A stretch of DNA of 64,000 nt from Asterella californica. Lineage: Eukaryota; Streptophyta; Marchantiopsida; Marchantiales; Aytoniaceae. The notes under the pieces were generated by a model that was given only the letters and a program-made list of their open reading frames with translations, had not been told where the DNA came from and ran no database searches. Where the stretch lies: assembly GCA_036924285.1 (NCBI GenBank), contig JAYKYS010000005.1:26820001-26884000 (forward strand). Direction: 5' to 3'. Within the stretch, counting starts at the first letter, position 1. The number at the start of each line of letters is the position of its first letter. Positions 23,490 through 36,600 of this stretch are shown here, in pieces. Position numbers and translations under genes: made by a program.

Positions 23490-26400
23490 TTATTGAGGCC
23501 ACTTGAGGTCCTTACTTTCATCTCTAATAACTGTCTGCTTATTTTTCCGTATAAGAACAGCTTGCCATTGTTACGCGCTAAAAGACAACCAAAGAACTAA
23601 CTGGAACAAGAAGTGGAGAGAATTATATCGCCAGCTTCAATGCAGATATCAACTACAGCCACGGCCATTTAGTTCAGAGGTTGATAACTTACCTGATACT
23701 TATCAGCCATTAAATAGGCCAACTCGGCTTTCAAACTTGCCACGTCCTGCTTATACTTCGCAACCTTCGCTTCGACATTCTCTTTTGTCTGCCAACAAAA
23801 ACATACCCTTTTAGCAACCAACAAACCGTTTGGCAATGTTGCCTCCGACCAACGCAGGTTCGGAAAGAGAATACAAACGATCCTGCAATTTTACAGGAGG
23901 TCCTACATACAGTTGATATATGCCGGTCTATTTGGTTAGCAGCGCAATAGATTTGAGCTAGCTCTATATAGGACACCATTTCGAGCGGTCAACAGGTTTC
24001 GATCATTTTCGTGCTGTTAATACATATAATGCTGAACATTCTAGTCCTAGTCTCGGGAAATTTACAGCTCACAGGTCGTTGCGAACAGTAAATGTCCGAA
24101 ACATGTATCTCCAAACCTTTACCCTACTTGATCTCCGTACCTTTTCGCATATTTGAATCTGCAAGTACAAAAGACCAAAAACAAACTTCTTATGAGTGCG
24201 AATCATTCAGCCAGGGGCTTCTTCCCTGAGCTCGTAACAAGAAAACCTGTACAGGAGAACCGTGACTTGAAGAGCCTTTGGCCCCTGACGTTTAGCTGAA
24301 AATGATCATGAACAACAGACTTAAACACAGGCTTTCTGTTTAGCTTGATCCCATTTTATGCGGTTAAAAATGAGTGAATGGTGTAAGGGAGTTCAAACTT
24401 CAGTATCAGTACGCACCACTTCCTCGTCTGTGATGGGCAATTGATCCAAATCATAAACTCTCCCATCATTCAATCCTCCAATTCTCGTCAAAGTGTTCAA
24501 CGCAAGTCTCAGGCGTCTACTTGAGGCACAAGAATGACTTAGGTTAGTACAGAATAGAGACGAGAAACATACAAGTGGATTTGGCTGGCGCCTTACACCT
24601 CAACTCAAGTTATGTACACACTAGTTTAAACTAGGCTGTACCTCTGTGATGAGAAAAATTCTTTGTCAAGAGTCCGTATTGATTCACTTTTAAATACGGA
24701 CGAATCCATCGGCAAATCGACACACAGCCTGCCAGGTTCAGAAGCATTTGCTGCGGGTTGTCCTTGCAGTCCACCTGATCTGCGGTCGAACATCACCACA
24801 ATTTAACGGATACCGTGAGGATAACTAAATAAAGTCACAACCAGGAGGGCCCTGTTTGCTGGAGACGCTAAGCAGAGTTCTTCACGGAGCATAGTTGGTA
24901 ACGAAGACCAAACACTATCTGAAAAGCCCGTCGCCGCACTAACTGATGCATAATACTTTAAGATGACGTCATCAACCCCTTCGCGACAGACACTCCCTTT
25001 GCCCTTATCTTCTCTCCTCATAGTCAGCTCGGGAGCAGTAAGGAATATTTACCTTACAGAAGGATCCACCTGGGGAGCTTCAGAATGCTGATTTCCTCTA
25101 TCCGTCGTGGTTGTGACTGTCACTTGTTGCCCCGTAGAAACCAAAGATCCGGTCATATGATCATCTGAAATTACTGTAGGTTGATGAACTGCATCTGAAG
25201 CTGATGTACTCCTTTGATCCATGCTGGAATGAGAGTCTTCAGCCTGCATCTGATAGTTGCTTGTTGGGGTGATTAACAACGATTTATCTTGAACCGTTCC
25301 GTTCATCCCCGGTGAGGAAAACTGAACACGTGGTGATTCTGTTGAAGGAACTGCACCATTAGACATCCGTTCTTCCGACTGAGGTAGTTGTACCGGGTTG
25401 GACAAGTCCCTAGGGGGACCCCATTCGAGAAGTGGTGCTTGTGAAGTGCTGGCTCCTCTTCCTTGTTCCCTGGACCTTCCTGCCGAAGTTCCTTGGGAGC
25501 CATTTCTTTGAGTAGTTCCTGCAGCTGAATTCGTTCCCTGTTTCATGATACACAACGGTCCGGCAGGCTTTTAGCAGAAAATTTGGAAAACCTGAGGACA
25601 GTGTTGGAAATGTGTAGCAAACAGCACATTTCCTAAAGCAGAGCCCTCTGATACGGAAGAAAAAGGTAGATGACCTGCAGTAGATGGAATGCGTTTTCAA
25701 TGCCCATGAGATTGGTAATGCGCCAGAAAAACCGAGGTTGGAACCGACCTAGCATGCAGTTAGAATGGAACGGACCGGATGAATGCGGGACTAACATCAT
25801 AAAGTAAGAGGTTTAATGACGGATTAACATCGACTGCGTACTATTTAATACATATCTAGATAGAACAACAAGGGCAATGAGAAGGTGCAGTGAAAGAGGA
25901 AACATGCGTCGAGCGAACATAAAGTAACCTTTAACAACACAGAAAAGAGAGAAGAGACTGCGCCTTAGTTAGGACATTACACTAAGGGTATACAGAGGAA
26001 TAAACAAGCATAGCTCCTATGCTTGTTTATTCCTCTGTATACCATTCGATTGTGCCCTTAAGTACTTGAATACCACATATAACACGCCAATCATGCGGCT
26101 ATCCACAATCCCCTGGCATGCAGCTCAACCTTGTTTCTGACTTCATCAGCAGAGAGGGTGAGTCTACAGATGAGAAGGAAAAGTGACAACAGAAGTTGAA
26201 AACATGAGCTGATATACAAGAATCGACTCTGTAGCTGATTTGGAAGTACCGAAGTGGAAGCAGGTACTGGGAAGAACAGGAAGTTCATGATTTTCTTGTC
26301 ATTAAATATCCGTAGGGTCCGCTATTCTTGTCAAGTCAAGAACTGTTCCCATGCTTAGAAAACCCAGAAAGTACTCGTAATGGATACCGTAGCAGATGGA

Positions 26401-29400
26401 CAAATCATTTACAGTGCAAGAATCCACCACTTTCTTACTTGACTGCACAGGCCTAAGGTTCGATGCTACACAAAAGAAACAGCACAAGAGTGCCAAAACT
26501 GCAATGCTCATACAAGCAGGAAGGTGCGTACACATGAAATTATTATAGGTTGTTGAAGATAGTGATGTTATGGACTAATTGTGCTGAGGATGACAAAACC
26601 CATGCAACTTACATTCCGTTGAATCTGTTGTGGGTTTCCAGTGGGAACTCGGGCCACAGGCCCCTCACTGGATGAAGCTGCAGTCTTGCCATGCCGTGGA
26701 GGTAGCGAGGCCTTAACAGATAAATGTACAAAGAACAAGGGAATAAGTAAACGGACTCAGGGAACAAAGTAAATAACCCGAGAGAATAAATAAGAAAGTT
26801 CTTTGTTCCAGGTTCTGACCTGCAGTTGTCGCACTCTCTGCGCGAAAGAACCTGGTGGCACTGGTGAAACAGGACAGTGTCTAGAACTGTCTGCTAGATG
26901 GATACCATTAGCTTCCATATTTTGAGAAATATAGTTAGCTTCGGGAAAATGAGGCAGTCGTGTAGTTGACGGAAGCGCCGTCCCTATCGGAGTTCCTCGT
27001 TTTTCTTTGACGGATGTGCCTTTTCTTCTTTTCAAACCTCCACCTTTTCTGCCTTTACTAGGTGTAACAGTGTCGTCCATTGTTGACTCCGAAACGTGAC
27101 CATTCTCTTCCGGAGGCCGTGTTTGACCTTGGGTTTGCTGGTCTGACGATGCCTGGGCAGTACGAAACAGCTAGTGAGTCTTGTAAACTGTATCTATAAG
27201 TTCATGCAAGATCGATGATTCACGTCCGACACGTTTACAGTCTTACCAAGAAGTCACCTTTGCTGTAAGAACATATAAGTCTAGAGAGCTAACAGAGTTT
27301 ACCTTTCCAGTTTCCTTTTCGGCTAACATTTGAGCTGCCTTCTCGGCTTCCTTCTGCGCTTGAAGAAGCGCGAATTCTTCCTTCTCGGCTTCCTTCTGAG
27401 CTTGAAGAAGTGCGAACTCTTCCTTCTCTCTAGCCTTCCGTGCAAGATCTTGTTGTGCGGCTGCTAACTGGTTCTCTAACTCTTTCTGCTCTTTCAACAT
27501 CTCCTCCCGTTTCGATTCCATTCGAGCACAGTCTTCTTTAATAAGGGCCCATTCCTGCTCAGAAATAAATCAAACGGATCAACTGAGACCTTGTCGCTCA
27601 CCAATTCAAGATAGAAAGGGCATCACCATGGGATATACTTTCTATGGCACAACCGTATGATAAACCCAGAAAATGAGGAACAGCGACTCACCTCATTAAG
27701 TTTTTTCACTTCTTCTTCGCGTCGCTTTTGTTCCTGCAAATTCGCGATATGTATGATCCAGTCACAACGAGACAACCCATTGTACTCAAGAAATGACGAA
27801 ACGTCCACATATTCAAGCATGTAATCCAGTTACTCCGGCCGAGAAACCATCTGGAGACTACACCTGAAATCCTGTCTGTAAGTAAATGTTTTTTGTATCG
27901 TTATCACAGTACCTGTGGTAGGCCCGACACGGCTGGATACGTCAAAAGTACTGAAGCACCAACTTACCTCAAGAGCTTGTCTTTCTCGCTCAAGCTGCTC
28001 TTCGATTCCTTTGGCTAGTTCTTCTCTTTGCTTTTCCAACACCGCTACACTGTCCCGAGTAGCAGCTTCCTGAAATCTCAACAAATTCACTTCAGGCTCC
28101 TCTCAAAAGAAATATTAACTGATGCTTTAACTTGAACTGTTAGACATAGGTTCTCGTACACGAGCATCATACACAAGGATCAAGAATTCAACACGGTACA
28201 ATGGCTACAGATAGCTCAGGTCAAAATGTTAATGCTGATCGATAAATCTGGCTAACAGTGAAGAAGCTATTTTCCCATACACCACGGTTGGCTATAACAT
28301 GCAACTCGTGCAATCTGTTGTAATGCATATACAATCTAAAGTCTGTGACTAGGAACCCCATCTGCATTGTATATAAAAGAACCATGTATAAATTGAACGG
28401 TAAATTAGATGACAGAAGGGAAGATAAACGCTACAGTCGAGAAGATCGATCAAACAACACGAAGGCAAAACGGGTTCAATGGAAAGTGAGTTTGTAATAG
28501 TCGGTCGCAACCACTGATCATTCTGGGTTCCATAACTTGCGGAGAGGAAAATCTGCATTGCGAATGTTCGAAAAGCGCTCACTAGCAAATGATGTTAATG
28601 GAGCACCAACTGGACATCCTTACCAGTTGAGTAATGCCGCAGGTTGTAAGCAAGAACCGAGACAACTCTTAACTTCTCAGCAGCAAACAACGCATAAAGC
28701 TAGGGATTCGTATAATTACCAGGCGCTGACGTTTCTTTTCTGCTTCCCGTTCCTTCCTCTCTCTGTCATATTCTCGTTTCCTTTCCCGCCTCCTCTCAAT
28801 AATCTACAGAAGGTAACGTTTAGCTAGGATTCCTCAAAAATCCTGTGACTTAAAGAAAGGTGACATATCGGACACCCATGCAAGCAACCTTACCTCATGC
28901 TGGACAGTGGTATCCCATTCTTGCTCCGGCTCCTCATGCCTTCGGTATTTTGGGTCCGGATGGTATTCGCAGTACCTGAGGAACAAGCAAAGTGTACTAG
29001 AAAATCATCCTCCACGTAACTGCATACAAGTCTATCTATTCATTCAACTTGAGGAAGAAAGTAGGCATGTACTCTTGCTTTGCAAGGACGTTACGAGTTC
29101 GTTTCTTCAGTGAAAACAAACATGGGTTTGTCTTGGTGTGAAAGCAACTTTCACGGAGTATAGGAAACTGCTTTACGTTCTTTCAGTAAATACAGCTTTA
29201 CGAGAACCATCGAAGACGAAGACATTTATCATGGACGCTTCCTTTTATGGTTACTCAGGATTTTGTTTCTTAATCGACCGAATTGTTCAAACAGTGAACT
29301 GTAGTTATAACTCCAGATTTTGCACTCAATGTATCTGGTCGAAATAGTTCCATGGTGATACATGAACTAGCAAAAGGACATCAAAGCTCACCAAATGTCC

Positions 29401-32400
29401 GGTAATTTCTCCACGGCCGTTCCGGGAGGCAAAACACGCCACTTGAGACATGTTGGATTATCACACTGGACCTGCAAGATGGTCACAAACCTTAGACAAC
29501 TTTTTAAACGAAAGCCACCCTGAGAGCTCATGAACGACTATGGAGGAGCCTAAAACGGATACTAAGAAATATAAAGCGTGTCTCTACGGGAACTTGAGCG
29601 TACCCAATTTGTGTCAGGAACATCCTCTGAATGGGCTCCTGCCGGACCTCGTCGCCGCGTCTCCGGTTGGATTTGGAGAACATTTGCCCTTTCTTTTTTC
29701 TCCCACCTAGAGGAGGAAACAACAAGTTGGGTCTGAGAACAATCACATGCACACAAGCAGGCACATGTATGCGTCCATTATCGAACCAACCCTTGCAAAG
29801 CCTGACCACCTCATGCATACATATTAAATATTATGCGAAAGCGTTATCTTAGTTATGAAATAACTGCGTCCAAGGTGAACGAGAAATTCTTATATCCCAC
29901 CAAGATGTTTTTGCAGTAGACTAAACCAAGAGACTAAACTTCACCACATGGAACATCGCGAGCGCTCGGGATCAGTCAGTTGGCTGATACACAAGGTTCA
30001 AAATAGACCGAACTCTATCTGAGGAATAGACCAACTTAGAACGAAATCACGGTGCCACGTTATGTACTGAAGTAATTACTACTAGAACTGTGCACGAAGG
30101 ATCAGAAACCAGAAAAAGTACGTATTCACACCAGTACTCAGCCAGCACATCCGACAGCTTCTTCAGGAGCCGCCGGTATGCAGTCGTATCGTCAAAGTCC
30201 TGCCAAAAGAACCCGAGTTTTAAACCTTTTAGTGGACAACTTCCTGAAGGAACGAGGGTCTACACTTAGACTGTGAAGAACGCTAGAGAATAACTCGGAG
30301 TCTAGGTTTCAGACTGGTAAGAGAAATCCCACGAAATTGCCCAACTTGAGATAAGATAGGCCGTCCTACGGGAAAGGATCTTTAAGAATGTATACGACCC
30401 AAGTTTGACATAACCAAAACAAAACATCCATGGAATCGAAAGATGACACAACCAAAGGTAGGGAAGAGCACAGAACCACTGATCACTGTCAAACGAGTGA
30501 CAATACGTTTATCCAGCTGCAAGTGAGATGTTAACATACCTGCTTATTGTGCGTTGGTTGTAAAAAGTCGGCCTCGGCTAGACCGATAACACCCATGCCC
30601 CTCTCATTCTCTTCTAGTTGCATACCAACCTGGCACGTCGTTTCCACCAAGTACCTCAATGTGATGCTTACAAAAGGTTCGGATTCACGGATTTGTTATT
30701 CTCAAAAATGAAAGTGAGAAAAAGTCACCTAACCTCCACATTATATGGCAGTTCCCAACAAACAGCCCTGATCACTCTTTGTACCGCAGTTGCCCAGTTA
30801 TAGCATCGTTCTTACCCGCATGTAGGCTTTTATCAAACGATTTCGATGATAAAGCATCATGCCATAAAGATTCTTGTTTTCCGTATTGAAGCTACACAAA
30901 CAGAGGAGTTACATCACATCATTTTCTCAAGCAAACACCGAAAGAAACGAAGAGATTCATACTCCTAAACACTTTCATGCAGAAAATGGATAAGTTCGGG
31001 CCAGGGAACCCGGTTATGTTGTCCGTTAGTGATGAACAGCAATGCAGCTCCCTGCTAATAAGACTGACTTATAAACAAGACTGAGAAAAATTCAGGGCGT
31101 AAATGGAGGTCTGAAACCTAGGATGAATGAAATTCCGGTACGGGCCAGAAATAACAGGAAGTGGCCGACCTGTCAAGGGTTTAAGAAGGAGTGCATATAA
31201 CAGAACCCATGTGAGCAAGAAGTTGATGTTTACTTACCCAAGCTCAATCTTGATGCTCTCGGCCACCCCATAAGGCTTGTAAGTTTCTGTTTCCTTCTGA
31301 CTCAGGAGTCCAGCGATCCTCTTCGTCTTGACTTTCTTGTCTCTTCAAGACGAGGAATAGGACGTTCAGACATGAGACAAAGCGAATAGACCACTACAGT
31401 ATCATCTTGCTTTGATTTGATATACGCAAGCCTTTTGCAAAACCCCAATGATATCCTCACATAGGCATGACTGTAAAGCGAACAACTTGTACAAATTTCA
31501 CGGAAACGGAACAATGAACACAAAATTACCAGTTAGGATCGCTACTAATTCTGAAGTGCACATTGCGTTACGTACCTGATGAAAATCTGCATTCGAGGAA
31601 CCTTGTAAAGAATTGACACGTATGCTCGGAGAGAGTAGTCCATCGGGACTACAGTTGTATTAGGCTGCATCAACGAGAAGGAAATCATGAGATCTGCAAT
31701 TATAATATCCAGTGAAGTAGGGTCAATCATACTGTACGCATAACGAGCAAGAAATGACAGAACCTGCTCGGCAGGAGTAACTTCAGAATCCATGAACCAA
31801 GACCAACCAAGACCAGCAATGCATAAACGCCAACTCAGCCATCGCCCTTAAAATGTGCAAATGCATTGCTATTGAACCTAAAGCATAGTGCTCGCACAAT
31901 ATTTGCGGTATTTTTATCTTGCTTACGTGATATAACATCCACGATTCCAGGAGAATTAATTACCTGATCAACTCAGGCACATGAGCACATAAGAGAGCAA
32001 TCACCAAGCACAATAACGTTAAGTACCTGATTTGGTCGGAGCTGCTGGAAGTGAGGGGTTGACGTAATCTCAGATGTTATACGAATATCATGTGGATCTG
32101 TTTCAAAGTCAAGCTCAAGAACCCCCTCGTGCCGACGCAAGTTCGATATGATCAAGATCTGTGAGAACATACATCTGACCATTTATAAACCGAGACATGC
32201 TTACTTATCTGATCACTTTGATCCACAGTCGATGGAACAATGACGAAACCAAAGCCGGAGAAGTTTCTTACACCAAAGGCACAAGACCTAAGTCAGAGGT
32301 GTATCTACGAAGTAATAAGGGTGAAAAGTATTTGCTAATTACACTAGTTTTGTGTATGTGGGCTAAACGGCACTACACTAACGGCAGGTATACGAATATC

Positions 32401-35400
32401 CCCTTGGAACCCACCATTCTGATCAGTAAAGCTAATATCTTAATTCCCGACAACACATACACAATTCCCTACACACTAAAATCGAGACAGGTCGAAAACT
32501 GGCAACTTACGGCGCCAGTTTGCGGAATGGCTTCTAGTTGTGCCAAGAGACTTTCTTCATCCGGAAAGATCGAATACTTGCAAATAGCCCTCAAACTCTC
32601 TTCAATCTCCAGATCCACAGGGGACAAACGATGTATTCTTGGTCAAGTGAACAACAGAATAAAAAGTCCTCTCCATAAACCAAGCATGGATCATAAAAGA
32701 CAGAAGGGCTTGCTTCCACAACCGTCAGAATTTAACCTAATCTCACCGAAGATACGGAGACAAGAACAGTGACTAGGAAAACCGGTTTGAACTTCAACTT
32801 CATCTCAACAGAAACAAGTTCTCGGTATTCTTTACACAGAGATTAATCTCTATTTGTCAGAATAAAAACCGCTTAAGCCCCAGTGAAAGGATATTTCCTT
32901 GCCGGTCCCACGACACTTGTGGAATCAAGATATCTTCAGCGGCGGTGTCTGCCTGAAGGACAAAACAGCAGAGAACTCAGAATGTGGGCAATTTCAGATT
33001 GTGAAATTGGTTCAACTCAAACTTGATGCGGTATAAGAGCAAACTTTAATACACATTCTCAAGCCAGCTCACTTGGCTATACTTTACCAGAAAAGTCTGA
33101 GAAAGAAATCCGGCAGTCATGCTATCTGCGCACTTGGTGAGTACCAGAACATCTTTCCCTAATCGCATCGTCCCCGACTGGCAAACGAAAAATGAATATG
33201 AGCAGCAGTTTTTCAAGAAGGACTCGTAAGATACCTGGATGAATTACACGTGATATGGAATGAAAGAAGACAAAAGTAGGCCTAAAGAAGCTCTAGTTGA
33301 TGCAGTTGAACTTTAGATTACGATATCAGGCCCAGGGATGGTCTGCCTGAACATGCACCTGTCCACGTTCATCTGGTCACAGTAAAAGAAGGGCCTACCT
33401 TGAAACCATTTCCATGCTTCCCTATGGACCGGTCTCCGGGGGTCATTTGCTGCACATTGTCAAAGAGTAATCGTACTTAATCATCTGACCGGTATGATAC
33501 ATCCAGAATAGATGAAAGTCACATCCATGCGCCCAGGAAACGGCGTTGCACTCTACCTTTTTCGAGTGCCCAAAACTTAGCATCTTGTGGAGCTTCTCAG
33601 GAACTAAACCGGAGCCGTTGTCCATGAAAACCAAACATGGTTCACCGTTGAATTCCTTCATATCAATACAAAACTGTGATGCGTTGACATCTGGGTCAAT
33701 GGCATTGTCAATAAGCTCTGCTATTGCACCAAATACCCATCTGTGACTAGTACTGTTGCTGTGAAGGAATTTCGGGTGGGTTGTGCAGTGTTTGACGTGA
33801 TTATAGTAGTCCACCATTTTTCGGCAACTTGCAGTGTCTACAGTCAACAAAGAGAGTCAGTCAGAATGGAACTTTGAAGTAATTCCGGGGAAATTAACGA
33901 GGAAATGGTCAATCTAGTAAGCATCAAAACCTGCCAGACGCATCCAAACCGACCATAAAGTGTAAGGAAGTTTGAATCTAATCCTTCAAACAACAACATC
34001 CACTGCTTTTCGGAGCTGGACTACATCTGACCAACTGAAGGATTTGCGATTCGAGTTGCATGGATCGTACTTATTCCCGGGAAAGCTTAGGATGATCGGG
34101 TTTTCGTGGTCACTCTTTCTCTTGGACAGGGCAAAGGCGTAACTAGGAAAGGAAAGGGAACATCCAGGAAGGATAGCAAATTTAGGTTTATTTTTTGGGT
34201 GAAGAAGGAAACTCCATGTGAGCTGGAAATTGCGCTGCAGAAGTCCTGTAACGAATGCCCAGCAGCTTCTTAACAAGAGTTCAGTATTTTGGTAAACTTA
34301 TGCATTGACTGGTTCCTCGGTACTGCTTTTCAAGCTTGTGTGTATACTTTTTGTAACACATTATCTCACTAGAAATGCATCTCCCTACAAGCTAGCTACA
34401 AGCTACAAGAGGTAACTCCACCCTGAACAATAAGTAGATACAAAGATAAGTTGTTGTAAACCTATACTTAATGCAGGAACCTTCCAGTATGATATCCACA
34501 AGAACAGAACGTTGCAAATTATCTGCATACAAAATATGCATAATGTTGAAGCATATAGGCTGTCCGCATTTCTAACCCATTCTTATATGCGAAATGAAAC
34601 TTGGAATGCGTGAACAATTGACACATCAAGTATAATTCTCTTGTCATATCGTTGCTCTTCATCGGTACAGGTCAGCCAGCTGCTGAAAATCTTCATCGAC
34701 CCGTGATGAGGTCTTGAAAACAGCTTACACGAGTATGATTATAGTTCTTAAAGCACCCAGTTTGCCCATTTGTTTGCCAACAGGACACACGTCTTAAGCT
34801 CCGATGACAAAATTAACCTTTAAAATTAAAGCTAAGTACCTTAACAATAACTCACCAGATGTCCAGTACACAGGGCCGGCCTCAAGTCATATAACTGCAA
34901 ACTCAGACGAATTCTGTACGCCCAATATCGACCCCTCCTCACTATTTTATGACCGAGAAAAAATCCATTAGCTGGAACTGCAATTCTTCAAATCAGAATC
35001 CCTACCCATATGCCAAACACGAAGCAGTTCCAGCTCCTAATCCTGACAGACAAAAAATATGCCTGTACCAAGTGCATGCCACCCATCCACTTTCCAGCTC
35101 CTCCAGACTCCACAGTAATTGTCGCCCGAATTGAGTGACTATACATCGAAATTTGAATTCCCTTCGGAAGCAGCCTCTGCCCTGCACTGTGCTCCCAGCT
35201 GATGAGAAAAGAGCACTCCTCATCAACCAGTCCCCCAGTCGGCAAGCGTCTAGTCTAAGCTAATCTCCTCTGTAAAATTAAACGCAAAGCCTCTGGTGAA
35301 AAGGAGAACGTGTCAAACGGGTTATCCTGTCTCGCTCATTTGACTTCTACAGCAGGAGCTTCTGTATGGCACTGTCACACCACAACAACCATTCCATCCT

Positions 35401-35731
35401 TCCATCGCAGAAAACTCCGCCCCAAAACCCCACGCTCGAAAATAGATCACTGCCCTGTTTCTCCCATAGTTTCCACGCGGCTCTCCTGCTGCGTAAGGTC
35501 GGGACACTGACCCACTACCCGCTGGTCCCCGACCGGCTCTGCTGCTTATGTTCTCAGTCCCTCGGAGCTTGGGATGAACAGCTCGCTCAGACCGACAGTC
35601 TCGCCTAGAAACGTACGTGTTGTCAGCAGATCGCGAAGTTTGGAATTTGTGACCTGAAAGACAACCGCTACGACAAAACTTACCGGACTTTTGTCGTTGT
35701 CGCCCGACGGGCGCCAAGAGCTTGATGACAT
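23490..35731 (-). CDS. MORC-family GHKL ATPase with CW zinc finger
   Basis: MORC proteins are nuclear ATP-driven clamps that compact chromatin and silence genes. I assembled 28 phase-consistent exons (3,336 nt, 1,111 residues): 35684-35731, 35617-35653, 33557-33837, 33399-33449, 33088-33177, 32870-32952, 32511-32637, 32027-32158, 31576-31664, 31238-31342, 30816-30891, 30540-30629, 30132-30199, 29604-29706, 29392-29471, 28894-28975, 28720-28803, 27968-28069, 27692-27733, 27303-27554, 26820-27152, 26613-26711, 25053-25537, 24642-24779, 24417-24516, 24141-24158, 23693-23788, 23490-23534. ATPase motifs are ELIDNAID (69-76), DNGSG (101-105) and [10 protein letters not shown] (132-141); an S5-like part has [13 protein letters not shown] and [13 protein letters not shown] finger (about 460-503) has C463, C468, W471 and C489. 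Coiled coils span 515-674; a basic [13 protein letters not shown] stretch, a Ser/Gln-rich tail and a final coiled coil follow. The order matches animal MORC3/4. The first two exons and the last exon are least certain. Confidence 0.88.
24141..24158 (-). other. 18-nt microexon of the MORC gene
   Basis: ATTCAAATATGCGAAAAG encodes IQICEK. It is flanked on the minus strand by TTGCAG before and GTACGG after. Both neighbouring exons end or begin in phase 0, so it can be included or skipped without shifting the frame. Confidence 0.55.
25987..26043. repeat. Perfect 27-bp inverted repeat, 3-base loop
   Basis: The left arm at 25987-26013 (GGTATACAGAGGAATAAACA...) and the right arm at 26017-26043 are exact reverse complements around CTC. 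It lies in the 1,075-base MORC intron between exons 22 and 23. Such a perfect near-palindrome would extrude as a cruciform, or fold as a strong hairpin in the pre-mRNA. Confidence 0.95.
27340..27423 (-). repeat. In-frame 42-bp tandem duplication in MORC exon 20
   Basis: Two 42-base units (27340-27381 and 27382-27423) encode two copies of [18 protein letters not shown] sequence in the coiled coil. They differ at three silent positions. The unit of 14 residues equals two heptads, so coiled-coil register is kept. Confidence 0.9.
33838..35616. other. Long MORC intron 2, possibly with missed exons
   Basis: Joining exon 2 (ending LLTT plus C) to exon 3 keeps the frame. However, this 1.78-kb gap contains a minus-strand open stretch at 33986-34276 and another at 35322-35717 that could hide additional or alternative 5' exons. 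I could not define splice sites for them with confidence. Confidence 0.4.
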
Positions 35732-36600
35732 GGAAGGCCCAGAGGTTACTTCATGCTTTCTTCATACTTCCCGGACCAGTGTCTTTCAAAATGAAGCTGG
35801 AGAAAGCACCATACTGGCGGACTTCCACTTTGGTTTCTGGACAAACACTCAAGAGAAGAGAGGATGGTTACCGTAGAATCGTAGATACGCCCGCAAAAGC
35901 AGCTGACAAGGTAGAGAGAAACTGAGTCACGTCGGTACTGCTCATTAATTTCGCAGGTTTACCTGTCAAAATGGTTTAGTTCGTTTCAACCGCAGTTACT
36001 ACTTCTAACAGCTATCATTTCATAGCCTAATTTACATTTTAGTTTGATTTTTATCATTCTTCTGCGCCTCCTTGTTTATGCTTGATAATTATGCTCTTTA
36101 TGTGCATTTCTTTTCTTTTCTTTTCTTTACTTTACTTTAGTAGAGATGTTATATGTGTACTTTTTTCGATACCTGTTATTTCCAGAAAACAAAAACCTAT
36201 TGCAATCTCTCCTCTTCCTACCAGGTTTGCTGTACAACCGAGCAGCAGAAGAACCTCATCACCGGCACAACCACGGTTGAAGTTCGCGCCCTACTGCAGC
36301 AAGTCAGGTCACAAGTGGTGTACCAACGAGTACACTTCCTTGGTCACCGTCGATACACGTTTGCAGTTGATAAAGGTCCAATACAAAAGTTGCAGGTTGA
36401 GGTATACTTATTACTCCTCGACATTTTTCAGGAAGAAGTTCCTCCAAGCCTCACAGAATAAAGCAAATAGATAATTTTTCAGTGCAGTTTCAGGAATTTG
36501 TGATAAACTGGCACTTGCTGATATTCATTGGTGTAAACAGTTGTCTTGTAAACAATTACTTGAAAACTTCAAATGAAAAAACATAAGAGATATATAATTC
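35732..36600 (+). other. MORC upstream region with unassigned plus-strand ORFs
   Basis: On the plus strand an ORF from ATG at 35725 runs to 35925 and contains KLEKAPYWRTSTLVSGQTL. A second at 36153-36461 follows a CTACCAG acceptor-like site and reads VEVRALLQQVRSQVV. They could be exons of a divergent gene sharing the MORC promoter, but I recognise neither, and the first overlaps the proposed MORC start. A TTTTC/TTTAC microsatellite lies at 36108-36140. Confidence 0.25.

Noticed and set aside
32197..32772. 191-codon plus-strand ORF
   Set aside because: It lies antisense over MORC exon 7 and its flanking introns and has no domain.
33986..34276. Minus-strand ORF in MORC intron 2 as an extra MORC exon
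   Set aside because: I could not find splice sites that keep phase with exons 2 and 3, and no MORC motif is present.
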